A stretch of 51,051 nt of DNA from Microcaldota archaeon (GCA_027365175.1 DAHXNY010000001.1:1-51051); one strand, 5' to 3'; shown: positions 33,606 to 42,387, counted from the stretch's first letter. Made by a program: numbers and translations. Notes: generated by a model from the letters alone, not told the origin.

Positions 33606-34433
33606 TCATGCTATATTGTAGTTGTTCCTTATTTTAGATACTTCCTTATGTATGAAAGATGTTGCACCGTACCATACGCCTTCCGATACCAGAAATACTA
33701 TCGCATCCAGTGCAAGTAAATATTGATTCTGGGTTGCAAAATATATTGCCAGCAGCACAATTACTGGAAGGAAGATTATCAGATCTGTTGAGACAAGCCT
33801 GATGGTGCTGTTGCTCAGGAGAAGCCATCCGTAGCCGATTGCGTTGCTCCTGTTGTTTTTTGTATCTGCCAGGAAATATGGGAGCATAGACTGGTTTATT
33901 GACGTCAGATATAGGATTGCACCGATTATAAGGGCCGCGGAACCTATCCTGTTCGTAAAGACTGCCGTGAAGGTTAATGCTATTCCTGCAATGAACAGGG
34001 CATATCCCAAAGGCTGCACTGTTGACAGACTACCTGCAATTGCTTTTAATGTTCCCGGATATTTCATCTTGGCAATACGGGATTTGTAGAAACTTGAAAG
34101 CGGAGCGGAGATGAATATAAAATACAAAAAGAATCCAACAATGGTCTCGAGAGTAAGCGTTGTTTGTGAAAAGAATGACGCTGCATTGAATGGTCCGTTA
34201 AGCGCGGCTCCTGGAAGTGTTGCGATTAAATAAATGGTTATTGAAACAACAACGGCATCGGGTATGCTCAAGAGTGAATATCGGGTGTTTTTTGAAAATG
34301 CAGCAACGCCGCTTCTTATTGCCTCTGGTACACTAAACTTTCCCGGAGTGGAGTACATCATGTCCCCGTCTATAGTCTCACTGGGGACGTGTCTTTCCAC
34401 TTTGGCGTTTTCCTTTGCACTGATAGGCATCAT
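33606..34433 (-). CDS. Hypothetical polytopic membrane protein
   Basis: A 275-residue protein with about six membrane helices after a ~45-residue cytoplasmic N-terminus (KFSVPEAIRSGVAAFSKNTRYSLLSIPDAVV). The layout resembles uncharacterised archaeal DUF4013/glycerophosphoryl-type membrane proteins, but no motif fixes a function. ATG codons at residues 1 and 2 are alternatives. Confidence 0.6.
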   Translation of the reverse strand: MMPISAKENAKVERHVPSETIDGDMMYSTPGKFSVPEAIRSGVAAFSKNTRYSLLSIPDAVVVSITIYLIATLPGAALNGPFNAASFFSQTTLTLETIVGFFLYFIFISAPLSSFYKSRIAKMKYPGTLKAIAGSLSTVQPLGYALFIAGIALTFTAVFTNRIGSAALIIGAILYLTSINQSMLPYFLADTKNNRSNAIGYGWLLLSNSTIRLVSTDLIIFLPVIVLLAIYFATQNQYLLALDAIVFLVSEGVWYGATSFIHKEVSKIRNNYNIA

Positions 34434-34467
34434 TTCAGCTCATAGACTATAGGTTATGCAAATGCGC

Positions 34468-34884
34468 TTACTGGGTTAGGTCTCCGCTTACCTTGCTGCT
34501 CTTTAGCTGCATTACCACTGTAGGGTCTATATTTGCTTTTGTAGCTCCAGGCCTGCGTTTCACTGCAGTGCCTACGGCAGTTATCTCCATCTCGGTTCCT
34601 CCGCTTCCATAGCCCCTTATATCGAGTTTTACCCCTACAACACCGTCTGCACCAAGCTTCTCAGCCTCTGCCTTCATGCGCCCCAACGCCATCTCTCGTG
34701 CGTTGTACATTATCTCAGTGAACTGAGGTATCTCTCCTTTTGTCATTCCTTTGAAGCCTCCTGCAATGCCCCCTACAACCCCCATACTGTACACCGTGTT
34801 GCCTAGCACAATTGCTATTGGCTCGTATCCCATATTGTCAAGAAGCCAGAAATCGCTCGTTGACAAATCGCTAGTGAATGCCAT
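34468..34884 (-). CDS. YbjQ/DUF74 family protein
   Basis: A 138-residue protein with the YbjQ (UPF0145) pattern: YEPIAIVLGNTVYSMGVVGGIAGGFKGMTKGEI, then YNAREMALGRMKAEAEKLGADGVVGVKLDI. The family forms pentamers and is sometimes called heavy-metal binding, without proof of function. The first ~15 residues (AFTSDLSTSDFWLL) are also seen in relatives. Confidence 0.85.
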   Translation of the reverse strand: MAFTSDLSTSDFWLLDNMGYEPIAIVLGNTVYSMGVVGGIAGGFKGMTKGEIPQFTEIMYNAREMALGRMKAEAEKLGADGVVGVKLDIRGYGSGGTEMEITAVGTAVKRRPGATKANIDPTVVMQLKSSKVSGDLTQ

Positions 34885-34963
34885 TTTATCACTGGGGCAT
34901 ACTCTCCGTTAATAATTAAATACGCATGCATTGCATGTGACGTGTTTGTTGAACCAGTGTAAA

Positions 34964-35524
34964 TCAGGCAAGTATTTCTTTAAGCACAACTGGCAGCTGT
35001 GTCACATCGTCTTCGTCTGTGAAATGTCCTCTGCTCTCTTCCAGGATAAGCTTTGCTCCGAGCCTGCTCGCAAAGTCCTTTGCGTTTTCTGCAGGAACCT
35101 TCGGATCGTCATCTGAATATATGACAGTGAAGCTTCTGCAGTGCCTCTTTGCACCTTCCCAGTCTATTGGAGTCTCCATCCACTGCCTTGCGATTTCCAT
35201 GTTTCCTTCGCTGATGTTGGTCAGTTTTGTCCATGGGGCTACAAGGACGACCTTGCCTATCGTTTCATTATCCTGCAATGATGATAGATACCTTACTATT
35301 GCCTGGCACCCTACGCTATGGCCTATAATAATTGTCTCTGCGTCTGGCGATGTTATAAGAGTGTGGATCGTGCTTGTCCAATCTGCGATGGCAGGGGTGT
35401 TTGGGTTTGGCATGTCGGGTGCTGTTGCTGTTATTCCTTTTTCCTCAAGCTCCTCCCTTAGCCATGGCACCCAGTCGCTGGTGGAATCTCCGCCCCATCT
35501 GTGTATTATGTATGCACGTTTCAT
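34964..35524 (-). CDS. RBBP9/YdeN-type serine hydrolase
   Basis: A 186-residue alpha/beta hydrolase. The nucleophile elbow is GHSVG (about residues 69-73), the acid is in VIYSDDDPKVP and the base in SRGHFTDED. Start YIIHRWGGDSTSDWVPWLREEL fits the RBBP9-like family of small esterases of unknown substrate. It overlaps the ferredoxin gene by 4 bp, so they share a transcript. Confidence 0.9.
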   Translation of the reverse strand: MKRAYIIHRWGGDSTSDWVPWLREELEEKGITATAPDMPNPNTPAIADWTSTIHTLITSPDAETIIIGHSVGCQAIVRYLSSLQDNETIGKVVLVAPWTKLTNISEGNMEIARQWMETPIDWEGAKRHCRSFTVIYSDDDPKVPAENAKDFASRLGAKLILEESRGHFTDEDDVTQLPVVLKEILA

Positions 35525-35964
35525 TCCATCTCCTCATGGTTCTCCCATGTCTGCGTATTCGATTTGCGCCTTCTGGGCCTGTATATATACTCATGCCCCC
35601 ACGGATCCTTCACTTTTAGCTTGTAAGGCCTTACCTTGGTATACTTTGAGAGTGCGAATTCGTCCTTTGTAGGCTCAGTGTCGAGCATGGGGCCCTGCTT
35701 GGGTTGATACTTCGGCTCCTTGTCCACCTTGACTATCGTTATGCATGATACAGGACATTCGGTAGGGCAGATCATGCATCCGGTGCACCGGTTCACCTGT
35801 ATAGGGTATTCAGTCATGTCCTCTGTTGGCGTGCTGTCTTTAAGCGTGTCTTCAAGCTTCTTATGCCTCGGCCGTGTGAAATCGAGGGCGTTTACAGGAC
35901 AGGAATCTCCGCATGCTCCGCACTGTATGCAGCTGTTGTCATCAAAGGTAAATTTGAATGGCAT
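35521..35964 (-). CDS. 2[4Fe-4S] ferredoxin-type protein (NuoI-like)
   Basis: A 147-residue protein with two cluster motifs, CIQCGACGDSCPV and CTGCMICPTECPV, separated by an insert of ~30 residues. A C-terminal tail (YKLKVKDPWGHEYIYRPRRRK) follows. It resembles complex-I NuoI or hydrogenase ferredoxin subunits and may carry electrons to a membrane complex with the NuoM-like protein at 7922. The adjacent 35971 membrane protein, 6 bp upstream, could be its anchor. The partner is inferred. Confidence 0.8.
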   Translation of the reverse strand: MPFKFTFDDNSCIQCGACGDSCPVNALDFTRPRHKKLEDTLKDSTPTEDMTEYPIQVNRCTGCMICPTECPVSCITIVKVDKEPKYQPKQGPMLDTEPTKDEFALSKYTKVRPYKLKVKDPWGHEYIYRPRRRKSNTQTWENHEEME

Positions 35965-35970
35965 ATTGAC

Positions 35971-36681
35971 CTACTTCTGGACCTGCGCCTGTGGCGTTGG
36001 GATATCAGTCTCCTTTACAATAGGTTTCGCTTTTGGCTCTATCTTTCTATCGAATATACCTCCTTCAAACGAGTATAGTATAGCGATAAGACCGCAGATC
36101 CCAAGTATGACTGCAGATATGTAGAACGTATATATGGATAGGGCAGGGTTGGTTTGTGTATTGAAATAGTGGTAGGCGAATCCCCATATGTTGCTTGTGC
36201 TTGCAGAGACTGTCGGCGGAAGTTTAGCTAGCTGTACTGCGCTTTCTGTTACAAATATTGTCCCGCTAAGATAAAGCACCGAGCCGACTATTACAAGTAT
36301 TGAGACTATGCTGTTGTAGAATGGGTCATCCTCCGTATCTTTTACAAGCATTATTACAAGGGCGATCGCAAACATGTCTATTGCAAGAGGCATGAACGGC
36401 ACTGCTATCGGAAAGTCCTGATATATGCCTGGCCAGAAGAGCATTACTCCTAGGAATACTACAAGGAATATGCTGGCGTCTCTCAGTATCACGTAGATAA
36501 GCCACCATATATCTGCTGCAAACCTCAGTGTGAACTTCCTCAGTATCCTTATGAAGTATCTGCGCGCTATCTGGATCGATAATGCAAGAACGGTAAGCAT
36601 CGTGAGTACCACTACAAGAGTGTTCTCGGTGTATACTGATCCTGCCGTAACATAATTGCCTACTATCACAGTAGAGTTCAT
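35971..36681 (-). CDS. Hypothetical membrane protein upstream of the ferredoxin gene
   Basis: About 236 residues from the ATG at 36681 (MNSTVIVGNYV); a TTG at 36723 would add 14 residues but sits inside an inverted repeat. It has about six membrane helices, a conserved-looking RYFIRILRKFTLRFAADIWWLIYVILRDASIFL segment and a Pro/Gln-rich cytoplasmic C-tail. I do not recognise the family. Its place directly before a NuoI-like ferredoxin suggests a membrane redox module. Confidence 0.6.
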   Translation of the reverse strand: MNSTVIVGNYVTAGSVYTENTLVVVLTMLTVLALSIQIARRYFIRILRKFTLRFAADIWWLIYVILRDASIFLVVFLGVMLFWPGIYQDFPIAVPFMPLAIDMFAIALVIMLVKDTEDDPFYNSIVSILVIVGSVLYLSGTIFVTESAVQLAKLPPTVSASTSNIWGFAYHYFNTQTNPALSIYTFYISAVILGICGLIAILYSFEGGIFDRKIEPKAKPIVKETDIPTPQAQVQK

Positions 36682-36703
36682 CGCGGCTTGCAAGAGAAGA
36701 TTA

Positions 36704-36732
36704 AACAAGTTATTACCCAACAATAACTTGTT
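36704..36732. promoter_or_regulatory. Perfect 11-bp inverted repeat (operator-like)
   Basis: aacaagttatt (36704-36714) and aataacttgtt (36722-36732) form a perfect palindrome with a 7-nt spacer, with nearly matching ttaa beyond each arm. It lies just upstream of the 35971-36681 gene. A dimeric regulator site fits better than a terminator because there is no T-run next to it. Confidence 0.5.
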
Positions 36733-36813
36733 GTTAAACTTTTATTAATATTGGTTTGGAGTCAGGAAGAGTTAGGTACCGGGCTATAATAGGATTCTGC
36801 CTGCAGATGCTGC

Positions 36814-37596
36814 TTATCCCTTAAGTTTTACCCTGTGCTGCTGGGTAGCAGGCTGCTGCACCAGCTCCATCAGCTTAAGATTGATTTCTGGTGCAAACGC
36901 CTGCCTGTTTATCTCTTCGAACAGTTCAGTAGCCTTAGTTCGCGTCTTGTCTGTAGAGAATATTGTGATGTCCTTAACTCCAAGGGCCTTTGGAACAAGG
37001 CCGATGTCAGAAAGCATGTTGTCCTTGCCAGTATACTGTATGAAATATACGTTGTTTGTATCAGTGTGCAATATAGACGCCAGTTCTGAATAGTTGGTGT
37101 GCGACCTTTCAGGAGAGTCCAGTATTATTGCGGCCTTTCTTTCGCCGTTAGGATGTGGCACATGCAGTACGTCCAGACTGTCAGCCATGACCTTAGTATT
37201 AGGGGATATCGAGGCGATGATCTCGGTCAGCGATTTTTGTTGCACGGCCAGGTTTTCCTTGCATAGGTCATCTGGATTTTTTGCAACATACTTCATTGCC
37301 GTAATGTCCCTTTCCCGGTCTTTTTCTGCGTTGCCCTGCTTCCTGTTAGCTATGTCCTTCATGGCTCCGCAGTCATTGTGCACTGCTACTCTTGCTTCAT
37401 GAATATCATAATGGGAAAACACTTCCCTGATTGAATCTTGCAGGTTACTTACGTCTCCTCCAGCATTTCTTAGTACGATTGTTGGCACGCCGGTATTTGA
37501 CCTTCCGTTTTGTGTACGTGCCTCTAGAGCCTCGTTGAGCCGCCTGTCCATGCAGGTTATGATAAGATTCGCTATTTCTTTTGGTTTTTCTTCCAT
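36814..37596 (-). CDS. Beta-carbonic-anhydrase-like protein
   Basis: From the ATG at 37596 (MEEKPKEIANLIITCMDRR) it is 260 residues. Features: TCMDRR (Cys/Asp/Arg of the CxDxR motif), RNAGG and VHNDCGAMK (HxxC). These give the two Cys and one His zinc ligands of beta-carbonic anhydrases. The C-terminal ~120 residues extend past the usual domain and are not recognised. The activity is probable but unverified. Confidence 0.7.
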   Translation of the reverse strand: MEEKPKEIANLIITCMDRRLNEALEARTQNGRSNTGVPTIVLRNAGGDVSNLQDSIREVFSHYDIHEARVAVHNDCGAMKDIANRKQGNAEKDRERDITAMKYVAKNPDDLCKENLAVQQKSLTEIIASISPNTKVMADSLDVLHVPHPNGERKAAIILDSPERSHTNYSELASILHTDTNNVYFIQYTGKDNMLSDIGLVPKALGVKDITIFSTDKTRTKATELFEEINRQAFAPEINLKLMELVQQPATQQHRVKLKG

Positions 37597-37817
37597 GATA
37601 AGACCTAAGCGTAAGCAATAACAAAACACTCAATCTAATTTAGGATTAATTTTCATGCGCTTCTTTTATGTTTTAAAACAAGATAATGTAGTGCACAGCA
37701 TGGTATTTAAATCTAACTAAATTTATGGCTTTGTGCCTTTGGCTTATCTTGCACCAGGAGGCAGGCGCTTACGCCTGAGGTCTGAACTTTAAATCATTCT
37801 GAATGCAAAACCTAAAA

Positions 37818-39137
37818 TTATGGGTAAGCGCGGTTAATAGTCCTTGGAAATGGTATTGCATCGCGTATGTGGTCAAGGTTAAGAAGCCACTTGATTACGC
37901 GTTCCGCCCCTAGCCCGAATCCCGCATGCGGCACGCTTCCGTACCTTCTCAGATCCAGCCACCACTGGTAGTTCTCCAGCGCTATCTTTATCTGTTTCTG
38001 CTTCTCAACCTCGGCTATCCTCTCCTTCAGCTCATCCATCTGCCATATGCGCTCGCTGCCGCCTATTATCTCTCCCTGGCCCTTAGGTGCCTGAAGGTCG
38101 GCACAGAGGACGGTCCTTTCGTCTTTGGGATTTACCGGCATGTAGAAAGGCTTTATCTCCTTAGGCCATAAGGTCACGAATACCGGTTTTTCCTCGTCTT
38201 CCGTTAGCAGTCTTTCATCTTCGACTCCCAGGTCGTCGCCCCATTTCTTGTCCGCCCCTTTTTCATTGAGCACCTCCAAGGCCTTCTCATACGTTATCCT
38301 CTTGAATGGAGGTTTGATCTTAAGTAGGGTCTGTGGATCTACATTGAAATTCTTCAGGAGGTCTGCGTTGTTCTTTGCAAGCATGATTGCAGTGTTGCTT
38401 ACAAGCCTCTCCTGGAGCTTCATGTTCATATCATTGTCATAGTAAGTCATCTCCGGCTCAAGGTGCCAGTACTCCGCCAGATGCTTTATCGTCCTTGATT
38501 TTTCCGCCCTGTACGATGGCGCAAACGAATAGACCTTCTCCAGAGAGAATGCCATGACCTCGGAATAGAACTGTGATGATTCTGTCAGATATGCTTTCTG
38601 CCCGAAGTAATCCACTTCGAAAAGATCTGCTCCGGTCTCTCCTCCGGCCTTGGTAAGCAATGGAGGAGTTATCTCATAGAAGCCCCTGCTGTCAAGGAAT
38701 TTCCTCAGATACCTGAATATGTATGCCCTTGCCTTCATTATGTCGCGCATCCTCTGGCTCCTCAGCCATAGGTGCCTGTTGTCAAGGAGAAGCTCTGCGC
38801 TCTGATACTCCGTTATAGGGAATGGTTCTGAGCTGCCTACTATCTTTACAGAGTCTGCCTCAAGCTCATATCCGGTAGGTGCACGCGGTTCCTTCTTTAC
38901 TGTCCCCGATACAAGTATGCTTGATTCTATGGCTGCTGCAACTGCGGCATCCCACTCCTTTTGTTTTAGCATCGCCTTTTTTACTGAGGCTTGGATGGTA
39001 CCTGTCCTGTCCCTTATAACTATGAACATTATGGCTCCGCCTTCCCTCTTCCTGTGTATCCATCCCCTGACTTGTACTCTCTTCCCTACATTCGGATCTG
39101 CTTCCTCTATGGACATTAACTTTGGCATCTGAAACAC
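37818..39137 (-). CDS. asnS: Asparagine--tRNA ligase
   Basis: A 439-residue class IIb synthetase. An OB-fold anticodon domain (KRVQVRGWIHRKREGGAIMFIVIRD) precedes the catalytic core: GFYEITPPLLTKAGGETGADLFEVDYFGQKAYLTESSQFYSE (motif 2 region), RAEKSRTIKHLAEYWHLEPEM and motif 3 HAGFGLGAERVIKWLLNLDHIRDAIPFPRT. The HAGFGLG--R--W--N--HIRDAIPFPR ending and LEYWHLEPEM favour AsnRS over AspRS. Starts at 39137, 39128 or 39116 are possible. Confidence 0.9.
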   Translation of the reverse strand: MFQMPKLMSIEEADPNVGKRVQVRGWIHRKREGGAIMFIVIRDRTGTIQASVKKAMLKQKEWDAAVAAAIESSILVSGTVKKEPRAPTGYELEADSVKIVGSSEPFPITEYQSAELLLDNRHLWLRSQRMRDIMKARAYIFRYLRKFLDSRGFYEITPPLLTKAGGETGADLFEVDYFGQKAYLTESSQFYSEVMAFSLEKVYSFAPSYRAEKSRTIKHLAEYWHLEPEMTYYDNDMNMKLQERLVSNTAIMLAKNNADLLKNFNVDPQTLLKIKPPFKRITYEKALEVLNEKGADKKWGDDLGVEDERLLTEDEEKPVFVTLWPKEIKPFYMPVNPKDERTVLCADLQAPKGQGEIIGGSERIWQMDELKERIAEVEKQKQIKIALENYQWWLDLRRYGSVPHAGFGLGAERVIKWLLNLDHIRDAIPFPRTINRAYP

Positions 39138-39190
39138 GATTTAATCTTATGTGCGGATAGGCTAATATTCTTTTGGGAAGAGTTATAATT

Positions 39191-39775
39191 ATGCCTGGGG
39201 AGGACTACGAGAATCTGAAGAAGTATAACGACATATACCTAGAGATAATAATGCGCTACAAGGACCATATAGAGGAATCGGAAAGGCTGAATGTTTCAGA
39301 CCTTCCGAAACTTGTGACTCCTGAGAATGCCACCATATCTGCATTGTGCGATTCGATAAGGGCTAGTTTCAATAACTACTCGTATGATAGGGATTTTGCA
39401 AAGGCGGCAGTATCAGCCTTCAAGTATGTGAATGACAAGATAACTAGCGTATCCCTGCCAATACAGTTTTGGCAGAGTCCTGAAGAAACATTGAAGAGAG
39501 GAGCTGGTGACTCTTTCGACAAGGTTGTACTTCTCTGCAGCATGCTCATAAATCTGGGAGCTGCAGATGCAAAGATAGTGGTTGCCGTTTCCGGAGATAG
39601 ACAGAGGTTCTTCGTATGCTTAAAGAGTGATAACGGAGTTGCCGTTTTTGACATAAAAGGAGTCATGAAGGAATATCAGGATATCAAGAGTGCGCTTTCT
39701 GAATTGAACTTCTCAGAATCAGACGGGTCTGAGGCTTATGAGTTCAACAATGTGCTGTATAATGACATTTTATGA
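39191..39775 (+). CDS. Transglutaminase-like archaeal protein
   Basis: About 194 residues from the ATG at 39191 (MPGEDYENLKKY); the earlier ATG at 39173 adds six residues. It resembles archaeal transglutaminase-like proteins: VNDKITSVSLPIQFWQSPEETLKRGAGDSFDKVVLLCSMLINLGAADAKIVV. In papain-like members the key Cys follows the -GDC- motif; here the equivalent reads GAGDSFD, so the nucleophile is Ser or lost and the protein may not be an enzyme. Confidence 0.7.
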   Translation: MPGEDYENLKKYNDIYLEIIMRYKDHIEESERLNVSDLPKLVTPENATISALCDSIRASFNNYSYDRDFAKAAVSAFKYVNDKITSVSLPIQFWQSPEETLKRGAGDSFDKVVLLCSMLINLGAADAKIVVAVSGDRQRFFVCLKSDNGVAVFDIKGVMKEYQDIKSALSELNFSESDGSEAYEFNNVLYNDIL

Positions 39776-39880
39776 GCGTCTGGACATCTTCTTCCTTGCT
39801 GCCTTCTTGAGCTTTGACTGCTTTCTCATCCTGTAGTGCTTTCCTACCTTTCTCTTCTTTTTGCTTACTGTTTTCTGCAT
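39770..39880 (-). CDS. Very small basic protein, 36 residues
   Basis: The ORF on the minus strand starts at the ATG at 39880 and reads MQKTVSKKKRKVGKHYRMRK, then QSKLKKAARKKMSRRS to TAA. Sixteen or more of 36 residues are Lys/Arg. It fills the gap between the transglutaminase-like gene (6-bp overlap) and fen, so it could be a ribosomal- or nucleic-acid-binding micropeptide (L41e-like in composition, though not in obvious sequence). It could also be a chance ORF. Confidence 0.5.
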   Translation of the reverse strand: MQKTVSKKKRKVGKHYRMRKQSKLKKAARKKMSRRS

Positions 39881-39896
39881 AATAACCAGAATAAAT

Positions 39897-40952
39897 TCAC
39901 AGCCAGCTATTTATATCCTTTTGCCTCTTCTCCTTCTTTGCTGTTGAGAGCAGTTCTGCCATCTTATCCACCCTCTCTTCTGAAAAGCCGTGTTCGCTGC
40001 ACATGAACGCCATAAGCCCTTCCTTATCCAGAGTTGCGTCTGTGAGAAGTTTGTGGAATTCGTTGCCGCTGATCTTTTTAACATCAGGCTGCAGGAATAT
40101 CTTCTCTACCTCTTCAGCATCGTCTATGGATGTGTCGTACTTTGACTTGATAGCATTCTGGACGTCTTCCAGAGTATGCGACTCCTTTGTTATCTTCAAT
40201 GCTGTTTTCGGCCCTACTCCTTTTATGCCGTCATTGAAGTCCGTGCCTATCATCATGCCTGCCCATACGAGCTGTTTTCGGCTTATCCCGAACTTTGAGA
40301 GAAGGTCCTTGAGCAGTATCTTCTCAGGCTTTACATTTATGAAAACATTCTTTCCGGGAAGCTTCCTCCTGCCTGTTATTGTTACATTTCTTATTACAAT
40401 CTCCGCCCCGAAAAGAAAGGAGTCGTAATCCTGGCTTGCGGACGCGTACGCCAATCCGTTCTCTACGAGGTATGCAGCCTGGGCCTCCCCCTCGCCTGGA
40501 GCCTGTATAAAAGGCATGCCCATGTATCCTAGAAGCTCCTTCGCGCTGCTTACTACCTCCTTGGTTATCCTGGTGCTTGCCATCGCATGCGTCCTTGCCT
40601 CTTCAAGCATGCCCTTTTCCTGTGCGCTCTTCCACTCCTCCATCGCCTTCTCCCTCCTGCTTATCCTTGCAGCTATCGTCTTGCTCTTAAGGGTCGGAGG
40701 TATTCCGTCAAACACGAAGACAGGTATTGCGCCATAGTTGAGAAGGTTTGTTGTCCTGTAGAGCAGCCCTGACAAATGGCTTGTTACCCTTCCTTTTGAA
40801 TCAGTGAGCGGAGTACCGTCAGGCTGCCTTATTATTGATAGGAATTGGTAGATGGTGTTGTATGCATCTATTGCAATCACTTTGTCCTTCAGCTCATCGA
40901 ACGATAGCTCCTGCTTCACTTCGCTTACAAGCTTGCTTATATCTACAGCTAT
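39897..40952 (-). CDS. fen: Flap endonuclease 1
   Basis: Cleaves 5' flaps in replication and repair. Core motifs: IAIDAYNTIYQFL, PVFVFDGIPP, APGEGEAQAAYLV, SQDYDSFLFGA, GTDFNDGIKGVGPKTAL (H3TH) and a long C-terminal helix region. The acidic two-metal residues are present. A GTG at 40919 gives a protein starting MKQELS, which lacks the conserved FEN N-terminus. Directly upstream in frame the DNA reads IAVDISKLVSEVKQELS, which matches the usual M-G-V-D-I-S-K-L start if the ATA at 40950-40952 is used. That ATA follows the mbf1 TAG without a gap and has ggtgag just before it. I therefore give the longer form, with the start uncertain. Confidence 0.9.
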   Translation of the reverse strand: MAVDISKLVSEVKQELSFDELKDKVIAIDAYNTIYQFLSIIRQPDGTPLTDSKGRVTSHLSGLLYRTTNLLNYGAIPVFVFDGIPPTLKSKTIAARISRREKAMEEWKSAQEKGMLEEARTHAMASTRITKEVVSSAKELLGYMGMPFIQAPGEGEAQAAYLVENGLAYASASQDYDSFLFGAEIVIRNVTITGRRKLPGKNVFINVKPEKILLKDLLSKFGISRKQLVWAGMMIGTDFNDGIKGVGPKTALKITKESHTLEDVQNAIKSKYDTSIDDAEEVEKIFLQPDVKKISGNEFHKLLTDATLDKEGLMAFMCSEHGFSEERVDKMAELLSTAKKEKRQKDINSWL

Positions 40953-41438
40953 CTACTCACCGCCCTTTTTCTTTGATTCCTTCTTTATAGCGGCATCCCA
41001 AAGAGTGAGTGGTTCGTTCTCCCCGAAAGTGCGCTTGTTCTCCTCGCTCTTGGAGTCGGTCTCAAGCTTTATGCCTAGGAGTTTCTCGAGCTTTTTCGCC
41101 ACTCTTTCCTCAGGCATTAGCTGGTTCCTCTCTATCCTTGCGATAAGGCTCTCTTTTTCATTTATTCTTATTGCAAGCTCCTTGTTCGTAAGGCCTGCTT
41201 TCTCCCTTGCATTCTTTATTATGCTACCGTAATCATTCGTTATCTCATTGGCTTCTTCGGAAAATGCATGCTTTATTACCCTTGGTTCCTGCTTGGCATT
41301 TTTGTTTGGGGAGTGGTCGATTATTTCTATCGGCGTCATCCCTTTAGCGCATCTCTCGCATACGTGCAGCTGCGCCTCTTCTACCTCCACGATGTATTCC
41401 TTGTCTGTTTTTCTTCCGCATATGTCGCATTCCTGCAT
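40953..41438 (-). CDS. Multiprotein bridging factor 1 (aMBF1) transcription regulator
   Basis: A 161-residue protein. An N-terminal zinc ribbon, CDICGRKTDKEYIVEVEEAQLHVCERCAKG, is followed by a Cro-type HTH (GSIIKNAREKAGLTNKELAIRINEKESLIARIERNQLMPEERVAKKLEKLLGI). This is the archaeal MBF1 layout, which bridges TBP/TFB or acts in translation. The last codons supply the ribosome site (ggtgag) for fen, whose start touches the mbf1 TAG. Confidence 0.92.
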   Translation of the reverse strand: MQECDICGRKTDKEYIVEVEEAQLHVCERCAKGMTPIEIIDHSPNKNAKQEPRVIKHAFSEEANEITNDYGSIIKNAREKAGLTNKELAIRINEKESLIARIERNQLMPEERVAKKLEKLLGIKLETDSKSEENKRTFGENEPLTLWDAAIKKESKKKGGE

Positions 41439-41484
41439 GTTCCCACTGCTAACATGTTTATTCTCAGGTATAATAATTTATCCA

Positions 41485-42387
41485 TTATGTAAGGATCAGC
41501 AGCATCAGATTGCCAAAGAGAAGCGAGATGACAACACCGAAAAATATGAAGAGTGCGAATGGCACAGAATCCCTATACACAGGTAGCTTTTTCTTGGCAT
41601 CCCTTATATCAGATAGCAGCTTCTTTGTTACCAGTCTGTCGAATCTCTTTGAGATCTTGGTGAAGTACTCTATGTCCTTCTTATCCATCAGGTTTGTTGC
41701 TATCATATCTCCCTGCTCCAGTGATGAAGGAAGCACCATCTCCACCATTCCTGAGTATATGCTGCTCTCATAGATTATTATGAAGAATGAGGCTATCCCT
41801 ATTACGCCAAGCACTATTATGCCAGTAAGCCTTATGTATGATATCGCATACATTATTGCTATGAGTATAGTATATGAAAATAGAAGAACTATCCCGGAAG
41901 TGATTCTTTTTCTGTCTATTTTTGGCTTCTTTGCTGATCTGCCAAGGTAGTATATCGGTATATATATAGATACAGTGTATCCAGCTGCCAGCAGGACCGA
42001 AATTATGAATGGTATTGGAATTTGGACCTCTGAATAAAGCATCGGATTAGGCTGTATAGGAAGTATCAGGGATATCGCTACGAATTCCAAGAAATCTCCG
42101 CCTCCCAGGAACCCTTTCTTGTAAAGCATGTAGCCTGGAATCGCCACTATCACCGCTATCACAATGCTGTACAGGATAGTGCTATACCCGTAGGTAAGGG
42201 TTATCACAAATGCCACTGCTACAGTCAGGTATACGAATGTGTTAGGTATGTTCCTTTTGTTAAGAACATCGAATAACGCGTATATCGCAGTTATTGCTAT
42301 TAGAACTGCAGATACCAACAATTGATTTAACATATTGCTCTTCAGAATATTTGCATAAGTGCTTATATATTTCTTGTTGCTTTGCAA
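41485..42387 (-). CDS. Archaeal prepilin peptidase (A24 family)
   Basis: A 300-residue aspartic membrane protease with about eight helices. The catalytic Asp pair is in YALFDVLNKRNIPN (first Asp) and GFLGGGDFLEF (GxGD). These enzymes cut the class III signal of archaellins and pilins; the likely substrates in this window are the proteins at 45322 and 50263. The C-terminal third (KISKRFDRLVTKKLLSDIRDAKKKLPVYRDSVP then a helix) is a cytosolic loop and final span. Confidence 0.85.
   Translation of the reverse strand: MQSNKKYISTYANILKSNMLNQLLVSAVLIAITAIYALFDVLNKRNIPNTFVYLTVAVAFVITLTYGYSTILYSIVIAVIVAIPGYMLYKKGFLGGGDFLEFVAISLILPIQPNPMLYSEVQIPIPFIISVLLAAGYTVSIYIPIYYLGRSAKKPKIDRKRITSGIVLLFSYTILIAIMYAISYIRLTGIIVLGVIGIASFFIIIYESSIYSGMVEMVLPSSLEQGDMIATNLMDKKDIEYFTKISKRFDRLVTKKLLSDIRDAKKKLPVYRDSVPFALFIFFGVVISLLFGNLMLLILT

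Noticed and set aside
37762-37777. Hairpin caggcg-ctta-cgcctg as a terminator or small RNA
   Set aside because: There is no T-run on either strand and no box motifs; it is too short to support.
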